46,398 nucleotides of DNA from Paenibacillus sp. An7 (GCF_009870785.1 NZ_WTWX01000003.1:1-46398); one strand, 5' to 3'. Counted from the first letter of the stretch, positions 7,541 to 17,151 are shown. Numbers and translations: made by a program. Notes: generated from the sequence alone by a model not told the origin.

Positions 7541-9337
7541 ATGACAGGATGGGGCCGATTCAAAGGCTATAATATGGCTTCTTTGCGTAAGGATATCGTG
7601 TCAGGTACAATCGTTGGAATTATTGCCATTCCTCTAGGGATGGCTTTTGCTATTGCGTCCGGTGTGAAACCGGAGTACGGGATTTATACGACGATTATTG
7701 CCGGGATTCTGATCTCCTTGTTTGGAGGGTCAAAGTTTCAGATTGGCGGCCCGACGGGCGCCTTTATCCCGATTCTTTTTGCAATTGGGATGCAGTATGG
7801 ATATGAAAACCTGCTCATTGCAGGGATGATGGCGGGTGTGTTGTTGGTACTGATGGGAGTATTTAAGCTTGGAGTACTCATTAAGTTTATTCCAAGACCG
7901 GTTACCATTGGGTTCACAGCCGGGATTGCGGTTATTATTTTTACAGGTCAGATTGGGAATTTTCTTGGTCTTACCGGGATGGAACGTCATGAAGCTTTTA
8001 TTGACAATATGAAAGAGATTGGCGCTCACATCTCGGCTATAAATATATATAGTATCATCACAGCTGTCGTCTCTTTGGTGGCTATTTTAGTACTGAAAAA
8101 ATATGCTCCTAAAGTGCCTGGATCCCTAGTGGGTCTAGTGCTGGCAACTGTGGTAGCAAGTCTGTTCTTTAAAGGCGAAGTATCTACCATTGGTTCTGCG
8201 TATGGGGCTATTCCGAGTGAACTTCCTAAGTTTCAGTTTCCTCATATCACTTGGGAACGAGTAACACAGCTTATACAGCCCGCCTTTGTAATTGCGATGC
8301 TCGGAGCAATTGAGTCCTTGCTCTCTGCGGTCGTTGCAGATGGAATGACTGGAGATAAGCATAACAGTAATAGAGAACTCATTGGCCAAGGGATTGCCAA
8401 TATTGCTGCCCCGATGTTTGGAGGAATCGCCGCAACAGGTGCGATAGCAAGAACAGCTACCAATATTAAGAGCGGTGCCGTATCCCCGATGTCAGGGATC
8501 ATTCACGGGATTGTTGTATTTTTAATCCTTTTACTGTTTGCACCTTACGCTTCAAACATCCCTCTAGCAGCTATGGCGCCTGTTTTGATGGTGGTTGCGT
8601 GGAATATGAGTGAGCGAAAAGAGTTTGCTCGTTTGTTCAAGACAAAGACGGGAGATTCAATCGTGCTTGTCATTACCTTTTTGCTTACCGTGTTTACGGA
8701 TTTGACGCTTGCGGTTGAGGTAGGTCTTGTGCTCGCCGCCATTTTGTTTGTGAAGCAAATGGGCGATACCCATAACGTATCTAAAGTGCTGCCTGATCCA
8801 GAGACTGTCAAAGTAAAGCCTCATATGGTGAGCGAACATCATGATTGCCCGCAAATTGGCATTTACACAATGGAAGGGCCGTTATTTTTTGGTGCAGCTT
8901 ACCGGTTTGATGACACGATTCCTTTATCCGCTGCAGAAAAGAATAAAGTGATTTTGCTTCGGATGGGGAAAGTTCCTTTTATGGATACAACGGCTGAACT
9001 CATGTTAGAAACACTTGTCGAAAAAGTGCATTCTGCAGGAGGCAAGCTGCTCATTTCGGGTATCCAGTCACAGCCGTTATCCTTATTACAGCGGACAGGA
9101 TTATATCAGAAGATCGGGGAATCTCATTTTTATGAGCATACGGGAGAGGCGATTAATGAAGCTTTAACCAGCATTCAGTATGTTACATGCTATGGCTGTC
9201 AGCATGCCGCTTTCCGTGAGTGCAGTTTGCTTTGCAGCAAGCAAATGAAAGACGGACAAGAGATGAAAGACTCCCTTTTGCATTTAGGAAAAATAAAGCA
9301 TAGCCCAGCTGCTCATCTCAGCACAGGGGCTGAATAG
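7541..9337 (+). CDS. SulP-family anion transporter with STAS domain and cysteine-rich tail
   Basis: This 598-residue membrane protein is a SulP (SLC26-type) transporter. The N-terminal half has about ten to twelve hydrophobic helices, including GTIVGIIAIPLGMAFAIASG and the GGPTGAFIPIL signature. A cytoplasmic STAS domain follows at about residues 440-545. Family members carry sulfate, bicarbonate or other anions; the substrate here is not evident. The frame is open from 7448, but GAAGG about nine bases before the ATG at 7541 favours that start. After the STAS domain comes an unusual tail with four cysteines, C550-x2-C553-x7-C561-x3-C565, which looks like a metal or thiol site. It is probably co-expressed with the ArsR regulator. 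Confidence 0.88.
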   Translation: MTGWGRFKGYNMASLRKDIVSGTIVGIIAIPLGMAFAIASGVKPEYGIYTTIIAGILISLFGGSKFQIGGPTGAFIPILFAIGMQYGYENLLIAGMMAGVLLVLMGVFKLGVLIKFIPRPVTIGFTAGIAVIIFTGQIGNFLGLTGMERHEAFIDNMKEIGAHISAINIYSIITAVVSLVAILVLKKYAPKVPGSLVGLVLATVVASLFFKGEVSTIGSAYGAIPSELPKFQFPHITWERVTQLIQPAFVIAMLGAIESLLSAVVADGMTGDKHNSNRELIGQGIANIAAPMFGGIAATGAIARTATNIKSGAVSPMSGIIHGIVVFLILLLFAPYASNIPLAAMAPVLMVVAWNMSERKEFARLFKTKTGDSIVLVITFLLTVFTDLTLAVEVGLVLAAILFVKQMGDTHNVSKVLPDPETVKVKPHMVSEHHDCPQIGIYTMEGPLFFGAAYRFDDTIPLSAAEKNKVILLRMGKVPFMDTTAELMLETLVEKVHSAGGKLLISGIQSQPLSLLQRTGLYQKIGESHFYEHTGEAINEALTSIQYVTCYGCQHAAFRECSLLCSKQMKDGQEMKDSLLHLGKIKHSPAAHLSTGAE

Positions 9338-9346
9338 ATAATAGCA

Positions 9347-9383
9347 AAGCCTGCTCTGACCCATGTCAGTGCAGGCTTTTTTT
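9347..9383 (+). terminator. Intrinsic terminator after sulP
   Basis: AAGCCTGC/GCAGGCTT outer arms with an inner CTGAC-CCAT-GTCAG stem, then a run of T. Confidence 0.9.
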
Positions 9384-9418
9384 GTATTGTGTCGCTTCAC
9401 TCTTGTATTGTATGGCTG

Positions 9419-9970
9419 CTATAGCGTAGTCCGATCTTTTGGTTCGTCAGTATATACCGAGATCATGATGATTGCTGTTTCCTCACCGATATTCTTTACT
9501 TTGTGCGGAGTACAGGCGTTCCAGCTAAAAGAATCGCCTTCGGTTAGTACTACTCCTTCTTCCCCTTGTTCAGCTAAGATTTTCCCCTTCATGACAAGAT
9601 GAACTTCTTCTCCTTCATGAGCGTGTGGCTCCTCTCCGGTAGAAGAGCCAGGCGGCATTTCAACAATCATCATTCGAACATGCTTCGTGGTGGCTAGATG
9701 AGATACTTTCAGTTGATCGGGGCGACTTGAGGTCTGCTTCCGCTCTTCCTTGCGAATGATCTGCATCCGTTCTTCTTTTTTGAGAAGTAAATAGGCCAAA
9801 GGAACTTCCAGTGCATCAGCAATATGTTCAAGTGTAGCGATAGAGGGTGATGTCTTATTCGTCTCCACCTGACTCATAAAACCTTGAGATAATCCTGTCA
9901 TTTCACATATTTGAGCAATGGTAATATTTTTGCGTTTACGTATAGAACGAATGGTAGAGCCAATATCCAA
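9419..9970 (-). CDS. XRE-family regulator with C-terminal cupin domain
   Basis: This 183-residue protein combines an N-terminal Cro/CI helix-turn-helix (IRSIRKRKNITIAQICEMTG, with SQGFMSQVE as the recognition helix and SPSIATLEHIADAL) with a C-terminal cupin (PHAHEGEEVHLVMKGK, then GDSFSWNACTPHKVKN). This arrangement is common in repressors of amino-acid, polyamine or carbon-source genes, where the cupin binds the small-molecule signal. The start is a TTG: AAAGGA lies about ten bases upstream, and the nearby ATG is out of frame. It is divergent from the doxX gene. Its target genes are unknown; doxX is a candidate by position. Confidence 0.88.
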   Translation of the reverse strand: MDIGSTIRSIRKRKNITIAQICEMTGLSQGFMSQVETNKTSPSIATLEHIADALEVPLAYLLLKKEERMQIIRKEERKQTSSRPDQLKVSHLATTKHVRMMIVEMPPGSSTGEEPHAHEGEEVHLVMKGKILAEQGEEGVVLTEGDSFSWNACTPHKVKNIGEETAIIMISVYTDEPKDRTTL

Positions 9971-10110
9971 GGGTTATTCATCCTTTCATTCCAACCTTAT
10001 CATTCTTTATAGTTTATCACTTTGTGGGGAGGATCGTACAGTTTTGGGATCATTAAGCAGTCTAAAATATTAGAAATACGAATATAAAATATATATCAAC
10101 TATATTTTTG

Positions 10111-10139
10111 TTGACAATAGCACAAGTACCCTGTAATTT
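10111..10139 (+). promoter_or_regulatory. Candidate sigma-A promoter of doxX
   Basis: TTGACA (10111-10116) is followed after 17 bases by TAATTT (10134-10139), placing transcription start near 10146, about 50 bases before the gene. Confidence 0.55.
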
Positions 10140-10196
10140 TATATATAAATAAAAGTTCTGTATTACTAATAAATCGGGACATATTTAGGGGGAAGC

Positions 10197-10583
10197 ATGA
10201 TGAAAATGAATATAGTTACTACCATTATGAGGGTTGTGTTCGGTATTTTATTCCTTGTACATGGGATGGACAAGTTTAACACGGGGCTTGGTAATATATC
10301 GGGATGGTTTGAAAGTATTAATATTCCTGGATTTTTGGCTTATATCGTAGGACCTGTCGAACTTATTGGAGGAATTCTGCTGATCCTTGGCTTGTTCACT
10401 CGGTATGTGTCCGCAATTTTGTTGGTTATTCTGATTGGAGCAGTACTAACTGCTAAGCTCTCTATGGGGCTGCTTAACGGATATGAGCTTGATCTCTCGT
10501 TCATGCTCATTGCTCTATATCTTGTATTTGCTGAAACGTCACGCTGGTCACTTGATCATTTGATTTTCAAAAAAACGTATTAA
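10197..10583 (+). CDS. DoxX-family membrane protein
   Basis: This 128-residue protein has four hydrophobic helices and the DoxX-family pattern: an N-terminal RVVFGILFLVHGMDKF helix, then GPVELIGGILLILGLFTR, and a final helix ending in ETSRWSLDH. Family members are small inner-membrane proteins, some linked to thiol or redox stress, most without a known function. AGGGGG precedes two tandem ATG codons (10197 and 10200); the second has the better spacing. A sigma-A-like promoter precedes it and a terminator follows, so it is a single-gene unit. Confidence 0.85.
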   Translation: MMKMNIVTTIMRVVFGILFLVHGMDKFNTGLGNISGWFESINIPGFLAYIVGPVELIGGILLILGLFTRYVSAILLVILIGAVLTAKLSMGLLNGYELDLSFMLIALYLVFAETSRWSLDHLIFKKTY

Positions 10584-10600
10584 TCTGTCATTGGTAGAAC

Positions 10601-10648
10601 AAAAAGCAATCACCCCTGGTAATAGAGCCAGAGGGAGGTTGCTTTTTT
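10601..10648 (+). terminator. Intrinsic terminator after doxX
   Basis: Long imperfect stem: AAAAAGCAA pairs with TTGCTTTTT and CCCTGG with CCAGAGGG inside it. It ends in a T-run. Confidence 0.8.
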
Positions 10649-10746
10649 CGTCTTAACTCACGAGCTGGGCGGCGTCTTTACAAATAGAACATTTAATGAA
10701 ATGTCCTGAAAAAAACGAGGTTGTTACAAGAATTTTCAGAAAAAAC

Positions 10747-10802
10747 TTTACATATGTAAAAATGTTCACTATACTTTAGAAAGTAGTTACCTAGAGTAAC
10801 TA
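10747..10802 (+). promoter_or_regulatory. marR-MFS promoter with two operator-like dyads
   Basis: A sigma-A promoter is visible: TTTACA (10747-10752), a 17-base spacer, and TATACT (10770-10775). The -35 box is the left arm of a perfect palindrome TTTACATATGTAAA (10747-10760). A second dyad, TAGTTACctagaGTAACTA (10784-10802), covers the expected transcription start. Both share TTAC...GTAA half-sites, which suggests one dimeric regulator at both sites, most simply the MarR protein encoded immediately downstream. Confidence 0.65.
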
Positions 10803-10819
10803 AATTTCGGAGGTTTAAA

Positions 10820-11248
10820 ATGGAGGACCATAGAACTTTTTTTCATAAATACTTTTTGCTGTATCGTCCCTTTGTTAGTGAGCTGAATCGTATTCTTGCG
10901 AATTATGAGCTTCACAACGCCCAGTGGTCTATCTTGTATTACCTTGATATGTACCAGTCTAGTTTTTCGCTCGTGGAACTATCCAAACATTTATATGTGG
11001 AGAAACCAACGATTACAAGAACGGTAATGACGCTTCTTCGCCTTGGATATGTGGAGCAAATTCCAGTTAGTGATAAACGTGAGAAAAGGATTCAGCTATC
11101 GGAGAAGGGCAAGGAAATAGCGGTACAAATCCGTCTTCTGCTGGATGAGTATGAGAAGAGTATTATGGAGGGTATCTCACCCGAGGAACAAAATCTGGTC
11201 ATTCAGGTGATGGATCAAGTCCGAAACAAAATTATTGAAAAAAGGTGA
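10820..11248 (+). CDS. MarR-family transcriptional regulator
   Basis: This 142-residue winged-helix protein fits the MarR family: an N-terminal dimerisation helix, FSLVELSKHLYVEKPTITRT as helix-turn-helix, LLRLGYVEQIPVSDKREKRIQLSEKG as the wing with the conserved D-x-R, and long C-terminal helices. MarR proteins usually repress an adjacent efflux gene and release DNA on binding a phenolic or toxic ligand. That fits here: the next gene, overlapping by a base or four, is an MFS transporter, and the promoter carries two dyads. CGGAGG lies about seven bases before the ATG. Confidence 0.9.
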   Translation: MEDHRTFFHKYFLLYRPFVSELNRILANYELHNAQWSILYYLDMYQSSFSLVELSKHLYVEKPTITRTVMTLLRLGYVEQIPVSDKREKRIQLSEKGKEIAVQIRLLLDEYEKSIMEGISPEEQNLVIQVMDQVRNKIIEKR

Positions 11249-12471
11249 TGGAGTTGGAAACTGCAGATACGGAAGAACGATTATGGACGAAAGACTTCCT
11301 AATCGTTTTTGGTGTGAACTTCTTATTGTTTTTATGTTTTTATTTACTTGTCGTCATTATTCCTTCCTATGCTATTGATGAATTTCATGTCAGTGATGGC
11401 ATCGCAGCGTTAGGATCCAGTATTTTTGTTATCGGCGCTCTTATTGGTCGAATTGCAGCTGGAAGATTGATGGAGAATGTAGGCCGTAGACGTATGTTAT
11501 TTACAGGACTTATCTTCTTTGCAATTATAAGCTTTTGCTACTTCTTTATCAGCAGCATAACTACCTTGCTCGTGATTCGGTTCTTTCATGGTTTAGCGTT
11601 TGCTTTGGCTTCGACAGCCACAGGTACCATCTCGGCTAGTCTTATACCGCACAGCAGAAGAGGAGAAGGGACAGGCTACTACGGGGTAAGTATTATTGTT
11701 GCCTCTGCGATCGGACCCTTCCTCGGTGTATTGATCAGTAACAACAGCTCAGTCACAGGGAACTTTGTATTATGTGCTGTCCTTGCTGTATTTTCACTGC
11801 TTGCCGGCTTATTTTTGAACGTACCTAAATTTACGCTGACTGCGGAACAAAAGAGTGAAATGAAAGGCTTTAAGATTTCAAATTATTTTGAGCCAAAAGC
11901 AATTCCCATTTCAATCACAATTCTATTTATTGGGCTTGCCTATTCTAGCATTCTTTCTTACCTCAAGCTGTATGCTGGACAGATCAACTTAACAGAAGTC
12001 GTCAGTTTCTTCTTCATCGTATATGCCCTTGTTGTGATTCTGACAAGACCGTTCACAGGCAGATGGTTTGATAAGCATGGTGTAAATTTTGTAATGTATC
12101 CGGCGATTATCTGTTTTATTATTGCCATGATCCTGTTAAGTCAGGTTGAGTCAGGCCTCATCCTCTTACTGTCTGCGGTATTTGTAGGTCTTGGATATGG
12201 TACAACACAGGCAAGTGCACAGGCATATGCCGTAAAAAAATCTCCTGTACACCGTATGGGGCTCGCTACTTCTACATTCTATATTTTCTTAGACCTCGGA
12301 ATTGGTGTAGGTCCGTTCTTACTCGGGTTTCTGACTCCGCTCATTGGATATAGAGGAATGTACATGGTGATGGCAGGAATGCTTGCCGTTTCTCTCTATG
12401 TCTACTATGTGCTGGTGGGCAGAAAAGAGAAGGCAGAAGCGAAGGATCATACGTTAAAAGTGCTAAATTAG
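11248..12471 (+). CDS. MFS transporter, drug-efflux-like
   Basis: This 407-residue protein has twelve hydrophobic helices and the major facilitator signature between helices 2 and 3 (GRIAAGRLMENVGRRRMLF). A G-x-G-x-G-P-x-x-G-type stretch in helix 5 (ASAIGPFLGVLI) resembles motif C of antiporters, which favours export. The substrate is unknown. The ATG at 11248 shares its A with the TGA stop of the MarR gene; a GTG three bases earlier is also possible. Translation is coupled to the regulator, and a strong terminator follows. Confidence 0.88.
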   Translation: MELETADTEERLWTKDFLIVFGVNFLLFLCFYLLVVIIPSYAIDEFHVSDGIAALGSSIFVIGALIGRIAAGRLMENVGRRRMLFTGLIFFAIISFCYFFISSITTLLVIRFFHGLAFALASTATGTISASLIPHSRRGEGTGYYGVSIIVASAIGPFLGVLISNNSSVTGNFVLCAVLAVFSLLAGLFLNVPKFTLTAEQKSEMKGFKISNYFEPKAIPISITILFIGLAYSSILSYLKLYAGQINLTEVVSFFFIVYALVVILTRPFTGRWFDKHGVNFVMYPAIICFIIAMILLSQVESGLILLLSAVFVGLGYGTTQASAQAYAVKKSPVHRMGLATSTFYIFLDLGIGVGPFLLGFLTPLIGYRGMYMVMAGMLAVSLYVYYVLVGRKEKAEAKDHTLKVLN

Positions 12472-12486
12472 ATTAAAATACAGAAG

Positions 12487-12525
12487 GCCGCAAACCCATG
12501 AATAACAGGGTTTGCGGCTTTTTTT
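12487..12525 (+). terminator. Intrinsic terminator after the MFS gene
   Basis: Perfect 11-base-pair stem GCCGCAAACCC / GGGTTTGCGGC followed by seven T residues. Confidence 0.92.
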
Positions 12526-12566
12526 GAAGTGTATGAATGCAGAAGGGCTAAATGGTTAAAGACTTA

Positions 12567-14489
12567 CTATAGTGACTCCTTAATTACTTTTTTATAATAC
12601 AGTACCGACAGAATACCAAAGATGGAATAAAGAACGGTGTACACCACCATAACCAGAATCATGGGTGCGAGCATTTCTGTTCCGAAGAAGAACCAGCCTG
12701 ATTTTACGGCAAAATAGCTGTGACACAGTCCGACCATCAGCGGGATCCCAAAGTTAAATAGCTGCTTATACTGAATACCGCGAAGCAGATTCCCTTGAGT
12801 GAACCCAAGTTTCCGTAAAATCGTATAGTTTGGTCGTTCTTCCTCACTTTCGTCCATTTGTTTAAAGTATAGGATACATCCAGAAGTGATTAGGAATGTA
12901 AGTCCCAAGAATCCGACAATAAACATGATCAGCCCCATACTTTCGATCTGTGACAGCTTCATATCCAGCTGAGAGAAATTTGGAAAATCCAAGCCTTGTT
13001 CATGGAAAATTTCATTTGCAGCGGAAACTTCAGATCGATCCGTGATGTCGATTCCATAGTAAGCGGATCTATATTCTTCCTGAGAATATTCGCTGCGGAA
13101 ATCTTCATAGACGGTATCATCAACGACGGCAACAGGCAATCCGCCACTGTAAAAGAAGGTGAGAAGAGTCTCTTCATCCATGCCGGTAAGCTGCAGTGTC
13201 TGTGATTTTGTCGGTCCAAGAAGTGTTACTTCTCCTTGATCTTTCAGCGGCAAAAATGAGCTGATCGCTCCTGTATAATCTGCAAATCGTACTTCCCCCG
13301 GTTTCACATCTGCACTGCCAGCTTGTTTTTCTGAAATCACGGGAATGATAAAGTTATCGTTCATATCTCTAGAAATCATGTTGTCACTAATCAGAATTTG
13401 AGAAATGTCGAATTTAAGCATAACCGGTTCTCTAAACGTTTCTTTATACGCAATTTGCTTGTTCGTAAGCTCTGCTAGGAAACTATTCTTCGTCTCTGCT
13501 GTAGCAAATGAAAAGTCATTTGGAACACTGTTCTTAGCTGTTGAGTCTGCTGAATAATATGAGATATAACTGAGTGACAACAAACCTATCGCCAGTGCTG
13601 ATACCGTTGTGATAATTGTTAGAAGAAGCGCATTGGACTTCATCCGGAACATAATGGATGACAGAGAAAGGACTTCACTTATCGACAAGTAACCTTTCCG
13701 ATTTTTACGAATCAGATTAAAAATAAAGCTCACGGATCCTTTGTAGAACAAATAGGTTCCAATAATGACACTAGCCAGAATAAATAGCATTGCCATCATA
13801 AGCTGATTCATCTCGGTAAATTTACCTCCGAAGAGCTGGGAGGATACATAATAACCAAGAGCTAAGCCGAGCAGTCCCATAATGATCTCCCATACGGACA
13901 TCTTCTGTACACGCTGCTGTGTAGAAGAAGTAACACGAAATAGCGAGAGAATACTCTGGCGCTTAATAAACAGGTAGTTCATGATCATGATAAGCAGATA
14001 GATCGCTGCAAATACAATGATCGTTTGGAAAAGTGCCTCTGTTGAAAAACGCAGTTTTGCAATTTCATCTACTTGGAGGATTTTGAACAGAATCATCAGC
14101 ACCAAGCGGGAAACCGCAAATCCAGACGCAATACCTACGACCATGGAGCCAAAATAAAGAATGAGATTTTCAGCACTGAGGATTTGAAATATCCTTCCTT
14201 TCGTGAGACCAATCAGCTGAAATAATCCGATTTCTTTACTGCGCCGTTTAATAAAGATCGTATTTGCATAAAGCAAGAATATAGCAACAATAGCGACCAG
14301 CAGGACAGAGGCAGCACCGATCGCAGCGCCTCCTTTTACTGACCCGGCTGCTTCATCCATTGCAGGATCGTACTGAAGCGTAACAAACGAGAAGTATAGG
14401 GCTACGCTAAAAATAAGAGCGAAGACATATAAATAATAATTTTTAATGTTTTTCTTTAAGTTGCGAAAGATCAAGTAGTTAAGGTTCAC
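12567..14489 (-). CDS. Bce-type ABC transporter permease (FtsX-like)
   Basis: This 640-residue protein is the permease of a Bce-type peptide-antibiotic resistance transporter. It has the expected ten-helix layout: one N-terminal helix, a first FtsX block (about residues 55-180, with [23 protein letters not shown]), more helices to about 310, a large extracellular domain of roughly 200 residues (about 310-515), and a second FtsX-like block at the C-terminus. BceB-type permeases free lipid II-cycle intermediates from bacitracin, nisin or similar peptides and signal to the partner kinase. The GTG start overlaps the ATPase stop codon by four bases (GTGA). Confidence 0.92.
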   Translation of the reverse strand: MNLNYLIFRNLKKNIKNYYLYVFALIFSVALYFSFVTLQYDPAMDEAAGSVKGGAAIGAASVLLVAIVAIFLLYANTIFIKRRSKEIGLFQLIGLTKGRIFQILSAENLILYFGSMVVGIASGFAVSRLVLMILFKILQVDEIAKLRFSTEALFQTIIVFAAIYLLIMIMNYLFIKRQSILSLFRVTSSTQQRVQKMSVWEIIMGLLGLALGYYVSSQLFGGKFTEMNQLMMAMLFILASVIIGTYLFYKGSVSFIFNLIRKNRKGYLSISEVLSLSSIMFRMKSNALLLTIITTVSALAIGLLSLSYISYYSADSTAKNSVPNDFSFATAETKNSFLAELTNKQIAYKETFREPVMLKFDISQILISDNMISRDMNDNFIIPVISEKQAGSADVKPGEVRFADYTGAISSFLPLKDQGEVTLLGPTKSQTLQLTGMDEETLLTFFYSGGLPVAVVDDTVYEDFRSEYSQEEYRSAYYGIDITDRSEVSAANEIFHEQGLDFPNFSQLDMKLSQIESMGLIMFIVGFLGLTFLITSGCILYFKQMDESEEERPNYTILRKLGFTQGNLLRGIQYKQLFNFGIPLMVGLCHSYFAVKSGWFFFGTEMLAPMILVMVVYTVLYSIFGILSVLYYKKVIKESL

Positions 14490-15241
14490 TCTTGAACACC
14501 GCCCAGCACGCCTTGGGTTTTAATAATGTCATTAAAGAAGGATTGTCTTGATTCTTCCCCTTTATTAAGCTGAGTATAAATCTGACCGTCCTTGATAAAA
14601 ACGACTCGGCTGCAGTAACTGGCTGCTACGGGATCATGAGTTACCATAATAATTGTCGCTTGGTGTTTCTCATTCATGTCGCTCAGTTTATTGAGCAGAT
14701 CCGAAGCGGATTTGGAATCGAGAGCGCCCGTTGGTTCATCAGCAAAAATAATACTCGGATCATGAATAAAGGCTCTGGCGGCAGAGGTGCGCTGCTTTTG
14801 ACCGCCTGAAATTTCGCTCGGATATTTATCCTTCAGCTCATAGATTCCAAGCTCAGAAGCAATATTCTGAAACTTTTCATTCGCTTCTTTTTTGGATACA
14901 TTCTTGATGGACAGCGGCAGCAGCACATTTTCACGCACTGTCAGTGTGTCGAGCAAGTTGTATTCCTGAAAAATAAAGCCCAGATGATTTTTGCGGAATT
15001 CTGCCAATTGTTTTTCCTTCATCGCTGTAAATTCTTTTCCCTCAATCTGAATCGTTCCTTGGCTTACCCGGTCAATGGAAGAAAGGACGTTCAGCAGGGT
15101 TGTTTTACCCGAACCCGAAGCCCCCATAATGCTTACGAATTCCCCTTTATTGACTCGAAGATCAATGCCTTTTAGGACTTCTTGTTTGTTAAATTTATTC
15201 CCGTATGTTTTATGAATTTTACTCGCTTCAAGTATAATCAA
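14486..15241 (-). CDS. Bce-type ABC transporter ATP-binding protein
   Basis: This roughly 251-residue ATPase pairs with the overlapping permease. The Walker A motif [10 protein letters not shown]-loop [10 protein letters not shown], signature SGGQKQR and Walker [13 protein letters not shown] are all intact. The frame is open to a GTG at 15250, but the only ribosome binding site (AGGAG, 15254-15250) overlaps that codon; the TTG at 15241 has eight-base spacing, so I start there. It follows the kinase gene after about 95 bases that hold a hairpin and a candidate promoter, as in other bce units where the transporter has its own inducible promoter. Confidence 0.92.
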   Translation of the reverse strand: MIILEASKIHKTYGNKFNKQEVLKGIDLRVNKGEFVSIMGASGSGKTTLLNVLSSIDRVSQGTIQIEGKEFTAMKEKQLAEFRKNHLGFIFQEYNLLDTLTVRENVLLPLSIKNVSKKEANEKFQNIASELGIYELKDKYPSEISGGQKQRTSAARAFIHDPSIIFADEPTGALDSKSASDLLNKLSDMNEKHQATIIMVTHDPVAASYCSRVVFIKDGQIYTQLNKGEESRQSFFNDIIKTQGVLGGVQE

Positions 15242-15267
15242 TTCACTCACTCCTTTGTTATGTACCT

Positions 15268-15345
15268 ATCATAATAAAAGCAGTGCCGGCTTTCCTTCGA
15301 TTTAACGAACAATATACAAAAGCATGTGACGATGTTGTCACATGC
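15268..15345 (-). promoter_or_regulatory. Candidate inducible promoter and response-regulator box of the ABC genes, with hairpin
   Basis: A perfect inverted repeat GCATGTGAC-GATGTT-GTCACATGC (15322-15345) overlaps the sensor kinase stop codon. Its core TGACG-ATGT-TGTCA resembles the BceR box TNACA-N4-TGTNA with one mismatch. On the minus strand a -10-like TATGAT (15273-15268) follows with a poor -35, as expected for an activated promoter. The hairpin is also followed by TTTTGTATATT, so it could act as a partial terminator of the regulatory genes. Confidence 0.45.
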
Positions 15346-16342
15346 CCGTAATACGAATAAATTCATTTTTGCCCGGGAAAGTCAAAGTAAAGGTCGTACC
15401 TTCCCCAAGTACAGAAGACACGTTCATACGAATATGCAGGGATTCGGCTACTTGTTTTGCCAAATATAAGCCCATACCCGTAGAGGCACTGTCATCATGA
15501 TGCGTTGTGGAAGTAAATCCTCGCTCATAAATACGAGGTAGATCTTTTGGATCAATCCCTCTGCCTGCATCTTGGATTGTGAGTATAACATGATCATCTA
15601 GGCGTGAACTCTCAATCAGAATATCAGAGGATGGACTGTATTTTACTGCATTGGTAATCAGTTGTCTGAGGATAAAGCCAAGCCACTTGGCGTCAGTCAG
15701 TACCTTCGTTTCCGTAAGGGAAACGTCAAACCCGATTCCTTTTTGAATACACCAGGATTTCAAGGCCCGAATTTCTTGGTAGATGATAGGCTCCAGTTCA
15801 GAAACTTCAATATAGAGATCATTTTGAATAAAAGGAATCCGTTTCTGGTGCAGCTGCTGATCGAGAAGGTGATGAATTCGCAGCCACTCATACATCAGTT
15901 GTCTTTGCAGGGTCTCATCGGGAAGCCGGTCGATCATCAGCTGCATCGCTGTCAGGGGTGTTTTTACTTCATGGATCCAGGACAGCAGCTCGTCCTTTTC
16001 CTGTTCAAGGAGCATATAATGATGCGAAGTTTCGCTTTTGTAACGTTCGGTCTGTAAAGTGACAGCGTCCAGAACAATCTGCTCAAAGGGACTGTCCGCA
16101 CTACGTAGGTCAGCTAGATCATAGGTGTGATCCCGATTTTCCATATTTGCATAGAATTTCGTCTCTTTCGTGTACCGCAGCACCACAAAGCAGGTGCACA
16201 GAAGAGTGAGAAGAAGAACAATGTACAGCATCGACATAAACGGAATTGTGTTATCAATATAGGAAATAAACAGAATAATTAGCTGTATAGACAATAAAAG
16301 AAGAAGCCAAGTTCTGCGTTCTTTAAGAAAGGTCCAGATCAT
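15338..16342 (-). CDS. Bce-type intramembrane-sensing histidine kinase
   Basis: This 334-residue kinase has two N-terminal transmembrane helices (about residues 11-28 and 34-56) with almost no extracellular loop, the mark of BceS-like kinases that sense through the ABC transporter rather than directly. The H box is WIHEVKTPLT with His124; the N box (LITNAVKYS), DAGRGI and TGMGLYLAK ATP-lid motifs are present. It overlaps the response regulator gene by four bases (ATGA), so the two are translated together. Confidence 0.93.
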   Translation of the reverse strand: MIWTFLKERRTWLLLLLSIQLIILFISYIDNTIPFMSMLYIVLLLTLLCTCFVVLRYTKETKFYANMENRDHTYDLADLRSADSPFEQIVLDAVTLQTERYKSETSHHYMLLEQEKDELLSWIHEVKTPLTAMQLMIDRLPDETLQRQLMYEWLRIHHLLDQQLHQKRIPFIQNDLYIEVSELEPIIYQEIRALKSWCIQKGIGFDVSLTETKVLTDAKWLGFILRQLITNAVKYSPSSDILIESSRLDDHVILTIQDAGRGIDPKDLPRIYERGFTSTTHHDDSASTGMGLYLAKQVAESLHIRMNVSSVLGEGTTFTLTFPGKNEFIRITGM

Positions 16343-17028
16343 ACGCTGACCTCTTCCGTAGCGATATAACCTTGTCCCACTTTTGTCTCAATATAGATAT
16401 GGAGGCCAATCGTTTCAAGTTTCTTACGCAACCGATTCACATTTACCGTCAGGGTATTATCGCTGACAAAGTGTTCATGATCCCATAAGTTTTGGATGAG
16501 TTTTTCTCTGCTGACAATCTGGTTTTTATGCTCGGTTAAAATTTTGAGAATGAACATTTCATTTTTAGTAAGGTCGATCGATCCTTGCTCATTAGAGATT
16601 GTATTTTTGACGTACTCAATGGTGGCTCCGCGCCAGGTCCGGAGTTCAATGCGCTCGGTATTATAATTATAAACCCGTCTAAGGGTAGCCTGTATTTTGG
16701 CAATGAGAACATCAAAGTGAAAAGGTTTCTGTACAAAATCGTCGGCTCCCAGCTGCATGGACATAACCATATCGGTTGGGTGATCCCTAGATGAGAGAAA
16801 GATAATCGGCACATTTGAGTGTGACCGGATAATCCGGCACCAGTGAAAACCATCGAATTTCGGAAGCTGGATATCAATGATGACAAGGTCTGGTTTTATT
16901 GCTGTAAACTCTTGAAATACCTGATCAAAAGCCTGTACCCCATATACGTTATATGACCACTGAGCAAGCCGTTCCTTGATTTCATTAAAAAGGGTCGCAT
17001 CATCTTCAATAAGCATAATTGTAAACAA
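16339..17028 (-). CDS. Bce-type response regulator (OmpR family)
   Basis: This 229-residue regulator has a receiver domain with acidic pocket Glu8-Asp9-Asp10, phosphorylation site Asp52 (IIDIQLP), Ser79 and Lys101 (VQKPF), then an OmpR-type winged helix (SREKLIQNLWDHEHFVSDNT, then NVNRLRKKLE). It should activate the downstream transporter genes when the transporter meets its peptide. The start appears to be a TTG preceded by GGTGA six bases away; an ATG at codon 5 has no visible binding site. It is the first gene of the four-gene unit. Confidence 0.92.
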   Translation of the reverse strand: MFTIMLIEDDATLFNEIKERLAQWSYNVYGVQAFDQVFQEFTAIKPDLVIIDIQLPKFDGFHWCRIIRSHSNVPIIFLSSRDHPTDMVMSMQLGADDFVQKPFHFDVLIAKIQATLRRVYNYNTERIELRTWRGATIEYVKNTISNEQGSIDLTKNEMFILKILTEHKNQIVSREKLIQNLWDHEHFVSDNTLTVNVNRLRKKLETIGLHIYIETKVGQGYIATEEVSV

Positions 17029-17151
17029 AGAGTGTCACCGCGCTTTCTGACAAGTTAGATCTCCTAGGGCAAGTGTAACCGAAAAAGCCTCTTCCTTAAA
17101 AGAGAGCTATGTGATTTTACCGATATGTAAGAAGGAGAGCAGCTGGTTCGT

